Part shown: positions 1 through 5,759 of the stretch, one piece after another
Layout: each line of letters begins with the position of its first letter
How positions within the stretch are numbered: the stretch's first letter is position 1
Assembly (NCBI GenBank): GCA_023229725.1
Contig: JALNYR010000120.1
Coordinates: 1-8,172, forward strand
Source: Dehalococcoidia bacterium
GTDB lineage: Bacteria > Chloroflexota > Dehalococcoidia > GIF9 > AB-539-J10
Direction: 5' to 3'
Length of the DNA stretch: 8,172 nucleotides
Program-made: the position numbers and the translations under genes
Notes under the pieces: generated by a model
The model's input: only the letters and a program-made list of their open reading frames with translations
The model's database searches: none
Told to the model about the DNA's origin: nothing

Positions 1-1063
1 GGACGATGCTGTCGTCCACAACCACAAGCCTCTTGCCCGCAATCACGTCGGTAAGAGGATTGAACTTGAGTTGCACTCCGAGGTCGCGCAGCCGCTGGTC
101 GGGCGAGATGAACGTCCTGCCGACGTAGCGGTTCTTTAACAGTCCCTCGCAGTACGGTATGCCGGATGCCTCGGCGAGTCCGATGGCTGCGGGGATAGCG
201 GAGTCGGGGACTCCGACCACGTAGTCGGCATCGACGGGATACTCCTTCCAGAGGCGCGCGCCCATGCGCTGGCGCGCTTCGTACACGAGCCGTCCCTCGA
301 GGATGCTGTCCGCCCGCGCGAGGTAGACGTATTCGAACACGCATGCTGCTCTGCGCAGCGGCAGGCCAATCTGGCACTGCCGCGTGCCCTCGGCGGTGAT
401 GCTCAGTATCTCGCCTGGCTCGAGGTCGCGGTCGAATCGTGCACCGATGTGATCGAGCCCGCAGGATTCGGAGGCGACGACCGGGTGGACTCCGAGGTGG
501 CCGAGACAGAGAGGGCGCACGCCGAGAGGGTCACGCACCGCCAGGAGCGTGTCGTGCGTCAGGAGCGTCAGGGAATACGCGCCGACCAGTCGGCGCGTAG
601 CGGCGGAGACGCGTTCCATCCAGTCTGAGCCGGGAGACGCAAGGATGAGATTGGCGATGACCTCCGAATCCGTGCCTGTCTTGAACGAGAATCCGCGCGA
701 CACGAGTTCGTCTCGCAGCTCACGCGAGTTGATGATGTTCCCGTTGTGCGCCAGGGCCAGCGTGCCCGCGTCGCCGGAAACCAGAAGCGGCTGAGCGTTG
801 GCCGCTGTGCTGGAACCCGTCGTCGAGTAGCGGTTGTGCCCAATGCCGGCGAAGCCCTTGAGCCTGCTGAGGGACTCCTCGTCGAACACCTGTGATACGA
901 GGCCGGCGGCCGCACGGCGCTTCAGCTCGTGGCCGTCGCAGACGACGATGCCGCTGCTCTCCTGACCGCGATGCTGCAGTGCATAGAGCCCGAAGAAGAT
1001 GAGCCGCGCGACGTCTTCAGATGGAGCGAACACGCCGAAGACGGCGCACTTATCACGGATCAT
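1..1063 (-). CDS. purF: Amidophosphoribosyltransferase (glutamine PRPP amidotransferase), C-terminus cut by window edge
   Basis: Catalyses the first committed step of purine synthesis, PRPP plus glutamine to 5-phosphoribosylamine, in the cytoplasm. The 354 visible residues read without a stop. The N-terminal Ntn-type glutaminase domain has its nucleophile at Cys6 in DKCAVFG, implying a five-residue propeptide removed on maturation. It continues with HRGQESSG (31-38), IGHNRYSTTG with Arg78, AHNGNI (105-110) and GTDSEV (130-135). The phosphoribosyltransferase domain shows FEYVYLARADS (243-253), KNRYVGRTFI (310-319) and VVVDDSIV (347-354), the start of the PRPP loop, where the window ends. Cys241 just before FEYVY sits where Bacillus-type PurF has its first 4Fe-4S ligand; the others would lie off the window. 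The ATG at 1063 is chosen because it gives the short propeptide; a GAGG lies 11 nt upstream. The gene starts 40 bp after carA on the same strand. The family is certain; roughly 110-150 residues are missing. Confidence 0.97.
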   Translation of the reverse strand, partial: MIRDKCAVFGVFAPSEDVARLIFFGLYALQHRGQESSGIVVCDGHELKRRAAAGLVSQVFDEESLSRLKGFAGIGHNRYSTTGSSTAANAQPLLVSGDAGTLALAHNGNIINSRELRDELVSRGFSFKTGTDSEVIANLILASPGSDWMERVSAATRRLVGAYSLTLLTHDTLLAVRDPLGVRPLCLGHLGVHPVVASESCGLDHIGARFDRDLEPGEILSITAEGTRQCQIGLPLRRAACVFEYVYLARADSILEGRLVYEARQRMGARLWKEYPVDADYVVGVPDSAIPAAIGLAEASGIPYCEGLLKNRYVGRTFISPDQRLRDLGVQLKFNPLTDVIAGKRLVVVDDSIV

Positions 1064-1103
1064 ATGTTGACTACCCTCGGTTCCCCGCCACGAGAGTGTG
1101 CCA

Positions 1104-2204
1104 TCACCTGGACGTGCTTCTCACGTCCTCCATCATCGCCACAAAACGCTGGAAGAGGTAGGTGCTGTCCATGGGACCGGGTGTGCCCTCAGCGTGGTAC
1201 TGGATGGAGATGAGCGGCAGGTCCCTGTGGGTGAGCCCCTCGACTGTGCCGTCGTTCAGGTTGACCTGGCTGACCTGTAGAGCGGACGGGAGCGACGAAT
1301 CGTCAACGGCGAAACCGTGATTCTGCGTCGTGATGTAGACACGGCCGGTGGCGACGTCGCGCACGGGATGGTTGCCGCCGTGGTGTCCGAACTTCAGCTT
1401 GTACGTCTTCGCGCCGAGTGCCCTGGCGACCAGCTGATGCCCGAGGCATATCGCCATGAGTGGAACCGAGCCGACGAGCTTCCTCGTGGACTCCTCGAGG
1501 CTCGAAAGATGCACGGGGTCGCCTGGACCCGGCGACAGGAGGACGCCGTCGGGGTGCATCGCAGAGATGTCCGGGGCGCTCACGGTCATGGGCACGACGG
1601 TTACTCTGCACCCTGACGCTGAGAGGAAGCGCACGATGCTGCGCTTGACGCCGCAGTCGACCAGCACAACGTGAAGGTCGTGGCCCGGGATGGACGGTTC
1701 CACAACGTACTCCTGTTCCGTGGAGACCCCGCGGGCGAGGTCCTGTGATCCGTAGGTGGGGGCGGCACGGAGGGCCTCAAGCGCCTCCGCGGGTGTCAGT
1801 TCGCTCGTGATGATGCCCATCATCACGCCGGACGAGCGCAGCTTGCGGGTGAGAGCGCGTGTGTCGATCCCCGCGATGCCCGGAATGCCGCTGTCCCTCA
1901 AGTACTCGTCGAGCGTCCGTTTCGATTCGAAGTGGCTCGGTGTGTCGCAGTGCTCCCGAACGACCAGCCCACGAACCTGTACCTGTTTCGACTCGTCATC
2001 AACTGCGTTGATGCCGTAGTTGCCGATGAGCGGGTACGTCAGGGTGAGCAGTTGCCCGGCGAAAGAAGGGTCGGTGAGCATTTCTTGGTAGCCCACCATG
2101 CTTGTGTCAAACACAGCTTCGCCGCACGAGGTCGTGCCCGCGCCAAACGATTCACCCGCGTATGTGGTTCCGTCCTCGAGGACGAGATAGGCCTTCTGTA
2201 TCAT
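1104..2204 (-). CDS. carA: Carbamoyl-phosphate synthase small (glutaminase) subunit
   Basis: Hydrolyses glutamine and passes ammonia to the large subunit CarB to make carbamoyl phosphate for arginine and pyrimidines. The 366 residues match the usual 350-385. The N-terminal CarA domain (about 1-150) has LVLEDGTTYAGESFG, VFDTSMVGYQEMLTDPS and GIAGIDTRALTRKLR. The class I amidotransferase domain (about 175-360) carries the triad Cys253 (AICLGHQ), His337 and Glu339 (QYHAEG), each 16 residues below the E. coli positions (269, 353, 355). The CarA signature QNHGFAVDD lies at 294-302. Two small departures occur: Ala before Ile-Cys where Gly is usual, and HAEG where HPEA is usual. The frame stays open upstream to a TTG at 2249, but the ATG at 2204 is preferred because AAGGAG lies 6 nt before it and MIQKAYLVLEDG is the normal family start. 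nadE ends 41 bp upstream and purF starts 40 bp downstream. carB is not adjacent. Confidence 0.97.
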   Translation of the reverse strand: MIQKAYLVLEDGTTYAGESFGAGTTSCGEAVFDTSMVGYQEMLTDPSFAGQLLTLTYPLIGNYGINAVDDESKQVQVRGLVVREHCDTPSHFESKRTLDEYLRDSGIPGIAGIDTRALTRKLRSSGVMMGIITSELTPAEALEALRAAPTYGSQDLARGVSTEQEYVVEPSIPGHDLHVVLVDCGVKRSIVRFLSASGCRVTVVPMTVSAPDISAMHPDGVLLSPGPGDPVHLSSLEESTRKLVGSVPLMAICLGHQLVARALGAKTYKLKFGHHGGNHPVRDVATGRVYITTQNHGFAVDDSSLPSALQVSQVNLNDGTVEGLTHRDLPLISIQYHAEGTPGPMDSTYLFQRFVAMMEDVRSTSR

Positions 2205-2210
2205 TGTCTG

Positions 2211-2216
2211 CTCCTT
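2211..2216 (-). promoter_or_regulatory. Ribosome binding site deciding the carA start
   Basis: On the minus strand AAGGAG ends 6 nt before the ATG at 2204. It supports that start over the in-frame TTG at 2249, which overlaps the nadE stop codon. Confidence 0.8.
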
Positions 2217-2245
2217 CGCCGGAAGGGATTGCTGTCGGCACGTAG

Positions 2246-4012
2246 TCAACCATGGAATCTATTCGTAATCGGCAACCGGCGGTCGCGGCCGAACGCCCGC
2301 GTGGTTATCTTGATGCCCGGAGGTGCCTGGCGTCGCTTGTACTCGCTGTTGTCGACGAGCCTGGCGGTCTTCTCAACGGTCGCGGGATCGTGTCCGAGGG
2401 CGACGATCTGGGCTATGCTGCGGTCGTCTTCCACGTACGACTTCAGGATGGAGTCGAGAACATCGTAGGGAGGGAGGCTATCGCTGTCTTTCTGGTTGGG
2501 ACGCAGTTCGGCCGAGGGCGCTCTTTCGATGACCTGCCTCGGGATGACGGGGGATGAGCCGACCGAATTGCGGTACGCTGCGAGTTCGTAGACAAGCGTC
2601 TTCGGCACGTCCTTCAGCACGGCGAACCCGCCGGCCATGTCGCCGTAGAGGGTCGTGTATCCAGTGGCCATCTCACTCTTGTTTCCAGTAGTGAGCACGA
2701 GCCAGCCAAACTTGTTGGAAAGCGACATAAGAATCGTGCCGCGTATGCGGGCCTGGAGATTCTCCTCTGTAGCGTCCGCTTCGAGGCCGGCGAACGTCTC
2801 GGCCAGCATGGCGAGAAACGACTGGTGTGCCGGTTCCACCGGTATGTCCAGCAGGCGCATGCCGAGATTGCGGGCAACCATCTGAGCGTCCGTCATGCTT
2901 CGGGCGGCCGTGAATCTGGACGGCAGGCACACGCCCACGACATGCTCGGGCCCCAGCGCGTCATGTGCGATGCAGGCGACCATCGTGGAGTCGATGCCGC
3001 CGGACATGCCGATGACGACTGTCTCGAAGCCGTTCTTGCGGACGTAGTCACGGGTGCCAAGGACGAGTGCCTGGTAGACCTCTTCCCGTGGGTCGACGTC
3101 TGCGGGCACGTAGGGGGCGAGGCGTGGCTTGGCGTTTCCGAATGTGCGACCGGGCAAAGAGATGCCGGAGTGCTCCAGGCACTGGCCGACTATGAAGGAT
3201 TCCGCCTTGCGCCAACGAGGGTCGTGCAGGCGTGCGCGGAATACCGACTCCATTTGGACGTCCGCGAGGACGATGTCCTCGACAAAGGGGCGCCCCGCGG
3301 CAACCACCGAGCCTTGCTCGTCCACAATCGTGCTTCCACCGTCGAACACCAGCTCGTCCTGACCACCGACCATGTTGCACATGGCGAAGGTGCAAACGTT
3401 GTCCTGTGCCCGCGTTGCTAGCATCTGCCGGCGGGTGTCGCACTTGCCGCGGTGGTAGGGCGAGGCGCTCAGATTGACGATTATCTCGGCGCCGTTCGCC
3501 GCCTGGACACTCGCGGGGCCGCCCTCGTACCAGATGTCCTCACAGATGGTCACGCCGATCCCGATGCCGCCCACGTCGAAGACGGGGCAATCATGGCCCG
3601 CGCGGAAGTACCGGTTCTCGTCGAAGACACCATAGTTGGGAAGGAAGACCTTGTGGTAGATGCCGACGACCTGACCGTCGTCGATGAGCGCCGCCGAATT
3701 GTAAACGTCCGAATCGCTGTCAATGAACCCGACGACGACGAGGGGTCCATGAGTGTGGGCCGCGATTTCCAGGAGAGATGACTGGTTCTGGCTGATGAAC
3801 CTTGGCCGGAGAAGCAGGTCCTCCGGGGGATAGCCGGAGATGGCGAGCTCGGGAAAGACGATGATGTCGGCGCCTGCTTCGGCCGCGCCGGCGATGCTCT
3901 GCACGATCCTGGCGGTGTTCCCTTCCAGGTCGCCAACCGTGCTGTTGATCTGCGCAAGCGCCACCCGGACCGACAGCGCTTGCCGTCTGCCGGGGTCACT
4001 CATTCGCTGCAT
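2246..4012 (-). CDS. nadE: Glutamine-dependent NAD(+) synthetase (two-domain)
   Basis: Converts deamido-NAD to NAD using ATP and ammonia released from glutamine, the last step of NAD synthesis. With the ATG at 4012 it has 588 residues. The N-terminal nitrilase-fold glutaminase domain (about 15-270) shows the Glu-Lys-Cys triad: Glu55 in FPELAISGYPPEDLL, Lys121 in YHKVFLPNYGVFDE and Cys157 in VTICEDIWYEGG. The C-terminal ATP-pyrophosphatase domain (about 310-580) has the P-loop SGGIDS (337-342), TTGNKSEMATGYTTLYGDMAGG (441-462), LRPNQKDSDSLPPYDVLD (503-520) and a closing KRRQAPPGIKITTRAFGRDRRLPI. It therefore uses glutamine directly, unlike the short ammonia-only NadE. The start is uncertain: TTG 4015, ATG 4012 and ATG 4003 are in frame and none has a strong ribosome site; a weak GAG lies about 9 nt before 4012. 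It is the first gene of the probable nadE-carA-purF operon. Confidence 0.97.
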   Translation of the reverse strand: MQRMSDPGRRQALSVRVALAQINSTVGDLEGNTARIVQSIAGAAEAGADIIVFPELAISGYPPEDLLLRPRFISQNQSSLLEIAAHTHGPLVVVGFIDSDSDVYNSAALIDDGQVVGIYHKVFLPNYGVFDENRYFRAGHDCPVFDVGGIGIGVTICEDIWYEGGPASVQAANGAEIIVNLSASPYHRGKCDTRRQMLATRAQDNVCTFAMCNMVGGQDELVFDGGSTIVDEQGSVVAAGRPFVEDIVLADVQMESVFRARLHDPRWRKAESFIVGQCLEHSGISLPGRTFGNAKPRLAPYVPADVDPREEVYQALVLGTRDYVRKNGFETVVIGMSGGIDSTMVACIAHDALGPEHVVGVCLPSRFTAARSMTDAQMVARNLGMRLLDIPVEPAHQSFLAMLAETFAGLEADATEENLQARIRGTILMSLSNKFGWLVLTTGNKSEMATGYTTLYGDMAGGFAVLKDVPKTLVYELAAYRNSVGSSPVIPRQVIERAPSAELRPNQKDSDSLPPYDVLDSILKSYVEDDRSIAQIVALGHDPATVEKTARLVDNSEYKRRQAPPGIKITTRAFGRDRRLPITNRFHG

Positions 4013-4056
4013 CAAGTTGGTCTCGCTTACGGCGATTTGCTCGCACCCGACGGCCT

Positions 4057-4085
4057 ATTGTAGCAGGTTCGTACACAATGGGCGG
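4057..4085 (-). promoter_or_regulatory. Putative nadE promoter with extended -10
   Basis: On the minus strand TGC-TACAAT occupies 4065-4057, a good extended -10 (TGn plus five of six consensus bases). The hexamer 17 bp upstream (4085-4080, CCGCCC) does not resemble a -35, as is tolerated at extended -10 promoters. Transcription would begin near 4050, giving a leader of about 38 nt to the ATG at 4012. It probably drives the nadE-carA-purF operon. Inferred from sequence only. Confidence 0.5.
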
Positions 4086-4112
4086 TCGGGGCGTCGCGGC
4101 GGCGCCGGCGCA

Positions 4113-4141
4113 TTGCGGCGGCAACCAGCGGCTGATATAGT
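4113..4141 (+). promoter_or_regulatory. Putative gdh promoter, TTGCGG-N17-TATAGT with TG extension
   Basis: TTGCGG at 4113-4118 and TATAGT at 4136-4141 are separated by the optimal 17 bp, and TGA just before the -10 makes it an extended -10 (TGnTATAGT). The start would be near 4148, about 228 nt before the gdh start codon. It is divergent from the nadE promoter, with the two -10 elements about 75 bp apart, so a regulator bound between them could affect both. GCGCCGGCGC (4102-4111), a 10-bp palindrome, abuts the -35. Confidence 0.55.
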
Positions 4142-4153
4142 GTGCGCCGACTG

Positions 4154-4183
4154 ATTGTCGGTCCCTCAGTGTGTGGATTGTCG
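4154..4183 (+). promoter_or_regulatory. Pair of ATTGTCG elements downstream of the gdh promoter
   Basis: ATTGTCG occurs at 4154-4160 and 4177-4183, both preceded by G, 23 bp apart start to start. They lie about +6 and +29 from the predicted transcription start, a position suited to a repressor operator. The same heptamer occurs twice upstream of glnA (7158-7164 and 7211-7217); I found it nowhere else in the window. A shared operator is an inference. Confidence 0.35.
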
Positions 4184-4191
4184 TGAGGACC
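4160..4191 (+). other. Leader hairpin 1 of gdh
   Basis: GGTCC plus TCA (4160-4164, 4166-4168, with C4165 bulged) pairs with TGA plus GGACC (4184-4191), giving 8 bp around a 15-nt loop. The loop holds the second ATTGTCG copy. No U-run follows, so it is not an obvious terminator. Confidence 0.4.
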
Positions 4192-4208
4192 TCGATGTGG
4201 TTCGAACG

Positions 4209-4230
4209 CGGGCGCAACTTCCGTTGCCCG
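4209..4230 (+). other. Leader hairpin 2 of gdh
   Basis: CGGGC then CAAC (4209-4213 and 4215-4218, with G4214 bulged) pairs with GTTGCCCG (4223-4230; the paired bases are GTTG and GCCCG sharing G4226), closed by the tight loop TTCC. About 8-9 bp, GC-rich and probably stable in RNA. No U-tract follows. Confidence 0.4.
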
Positions 4231-4360
4231 GGGACGTGACCATGGGAGGCACGCGGCTTCCGTCCGAGTTGGTTCCCTCCGCGGCGGCGACAGGATGGTC
4301 AGACAATGCCGCACGGCGGGGCTCTTCCGGCGCTTGACGCACAGAGGGGTCTGAGTCTAG

Positions 4361-4366
4361 AAGGAG
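4361..4366 (+). promoter_or_regulatory. Ribosome binding site for the gdh TTG start
   Basis: AAGGAG lies 9 nt before the TTG at 4376. No ATG or GTG nearby has comparable support, so this site decides the non-ATG start. Confidence 0.75.
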
Positions 4367-4375
4367 CGTGGAAAT

Positions 4376-5623
4376 TTGGAGAGCAGTAATCCGTTCGAGA
4401 TCGTGAAGCAGCAGATAGACAGATGTGCCGAGATTCTGCAGCTGGACCCGAGTGTGACGGCCATGCTCAAGTCCCCCCAACGGGAGCTGCATGTGTCTAT
4501 CCCGGTGCGGATGGACGACGGCACGGTGAGGGTGTTTCAAGGCTTCAGGATCCAGTACAACGATGCGAGGGGCATAACCAAAGGCGGGATACGATTTCAT
4601 CCGCAGGAGACGATCGACACTGTGCGAGCACTGGCAGCCTGGATGACCTGGAAGTGCGCCATGGTGGATGTGCCGCTGGGTGGCGCAAAGGGCGGTGTCG
4701 TCTGCAACCCCAAGACTCTGTCCGCGGGCGAGCTGGAGCGCTTGAGCAGGGGCTATGTGAGAAGCGTCTTCCCGTTCCTCGGGCCTGACAAAGACGTCCC
4801 CGCTCCCGACGTCTACACTACGCCGCAGATTATGGCGTGGATGATGGATGAGTACTCCGTTATCGCCCAGAAGCCGCAGTTCGGAGTCATCACCGGCAAG
4901 CCGGTTTCCATCGGCGGCTCCCTGGGCAGAGGCGATGCCACGGCCCGAGGCGGCATGTTCTGCATCCGTGAGGCTGCCAAGATTATTGGCATCGACCTGA
5001 GCAAGGCCACCGTCGCCGTCCACGGCTACGGCAACGCCGGGTACCATGCCGCGCGCCTCTGCAGGGAGATGTTCGGCAGCCGCGTTGTCGCCGTCTGCGA
5101 CAGCAAGGGGGGAGTGCGCTGCGACGCCGGCATCGACACGGACGCCGCACGGAAGTGCAAGGCATCGACCGACACGGTGTGTGGCACGCCAGGCACGGAA
5201 CGCATCTCCGCTGAAGCGCTCCTTGAGATGGACGTTGATGTCCTCATCCCGGCTGCGATCGAAGGTGTCATCACGGCCAAGAACGCCGGTGCCGTAAAGG
5301 CGAGAATCGTCGCTGAACTGGCCAACGGACCGACCACGCCGGAGGCGGATGACATCCTGTTCAAGAAGGGCGTCCATGTCATACCGGACTTCCTGTGCAA
5401 CGCGGGTGGCGTCACTGTCTCCTACTTCGAGATGGTGCAGAACTTCTACCTGTACCCGTGGTCTGAGGCAGACGTGCACGAGCGCCTCGACGCTAAGATG
5501 ACGTCCGCCTACCACTCGGTGGTGAACACGAGCCGGGAGTATAACATCACCATGCGCCAGGCCGCGTACGTGAAGGCGGTCGGGCGGGTGGTCGATGCGA
5601 TGAAGCTGCGCGGCTGGGTCTAG
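4376..5623 (+). CDS. gdhA: Glutamate dehydrogenase (hexameric Glu/Leu/Phe/Val dehydrogenase family)
   Basis: Interconverts glutamate and 2-oxoglutarate plus ammonia with NAD(P). Its 415 residues match the short RocG/GudB/archaeal class. The catalytic domain holds Lys69 (TKGGIRFHP), Lys93 (TWKCA), the catalytic Lys105 (GGAKGG) and Asp145 (VPAPD), all exactly 20 below the Clostridium symbiosum enzyme (89, 113, 125, 165), so active-site spacing is intact. The Rossmann domain has GYGNAG (217-222) and Asp242 near the end of the second strand, hinting at NAD use. NAGGVTVSYFEMVQN (342-356) completes the core. Leucine and valine dehydrogenases are shorter and differ around the Lys sites, so glutamate is the likely substrate. 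Start is TTG with AAGGAG 9 nt upstream; MESSNPFEIVKQQ is a normal family N-terminus. It has ten cysteines, which seems many. It diverges from nadE and converges on glnA. Confidence 0.95.
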   Translation: MESSNPFEIVKQQIDRCAEILQLDPSVTAMLKSPQRELHVSIPVRMDDGTVRVFQGFRIQYNDARGITKGGIRFHPQETIDTVRALAAWMTWKCAMVDVPLGGAKGGVVCNPKTLSAGELERLSRGYVRSVFPFLGPDKDVPAPDVYTTPQIMAWMMDEYSVIAQKPQFGVITGKPVSIGGSLGRGDATARGGMFCIREAAKIIGIDLSKATVAVHGYGNAGYHAARLCREMFGSRVVAVCDSKGGVRCDAGIDTDAARKCKASTDTVCGTPGTERISAEALLEMDVDVLIPAAIEGVITAKNAGAVKARIVAELANGPTTPEADDILFKKGVHVIPDFLCNAGGVTVSYFEMVQNFYLYPWSEADVHERLDAKMTSAYHSVVNTSREYNITMRQAAYVKAVGRVVDAMKLRGWV

Positions 5624-5710
5624 GGTCGAAGCAGCGAGTTGCGCCATCGTGCGACCTGGCCCGGGAAGGCCGCAGAAGTAGCTGTGCGCGCTGCGTGTGA
5701 GGCGGAACTC

Positions 5711-5740
5711 GAACAGGGGGGCACACATGCCCCCCTGTTC
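5711..5740. terminator. Perfect 12-bp hairpin between convergent gdh and glnA
   Basis: GAACAGGGGGGC (5711-5722), loop ACACAT (5723-5728), then the exact complement GCCCCCCTGTTC (5729-5740). It lies 87 bp after the gdh stop and 19 bp after the glnA stop (reading minus), where both need termination. Neither side has a U-tract (TGGTG follows on plus, GAGTTCC on minus), so it is not a classical intrinsic terminator. It may stop or stabilise both transcripts. The rest of 5624-5759 shows only a weak GGTCG...CGACC repeat (about 5624-5656). Confidence 0.65.
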
Positions 5741-5759
5741 TGGTGACGGGGATGGTCCG

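Larger units (their letters stand above)
4148..4375 (+). other. Long structured leader of gdh
   Basis: From the predicted start to the gdh TTG there are about 228 nt with no recognisable protein or RNA gene. It contains two hairpins (4160-4191 and 4209-4230) and two ATTGTCG copies. Further on, TCAGAC (4299-4304) can pair with GTCTGA (4349-4354), just ahead of the ribosome site at 4361-4366. No T-box (no conserved AGGGTGGNACC-type core) or other known riboswitch was recognised, and there is no U-tract attenuator. It could be a regulatory leader or simply spacer; this depends on the promoter prediction. Confidence 0.35.

Noticed and set aside
2205..2249. TTG at 2249 as carA start, overlapping the nadE stop
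   Set aside because: It would add 15 residues not typical of CarA, and the AAGGAG site would then lie inside the gene; the ATG at 2204 is better placed.
4155..4337. A possible 60-residue leader peptide before gdh, starting at TTG and containing CVDCRED
   Set aside because: No ribosome site precedes it, the start is non-ATG, there is only one CxxC pair and no recognisable family; openness over 180 bp is expected by chance here. Conservation in relatives could revive it.
4166..5728. A 520-codon open frame on the minus strand opposite gdh
   Set aside because: It is the antisense shadow of a gene with intact catalytic residues; its translation is low-complexity (rich in His, Arg, Val, Asp) with no family resemblance. 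Such frames are common in GC-rich DNA.
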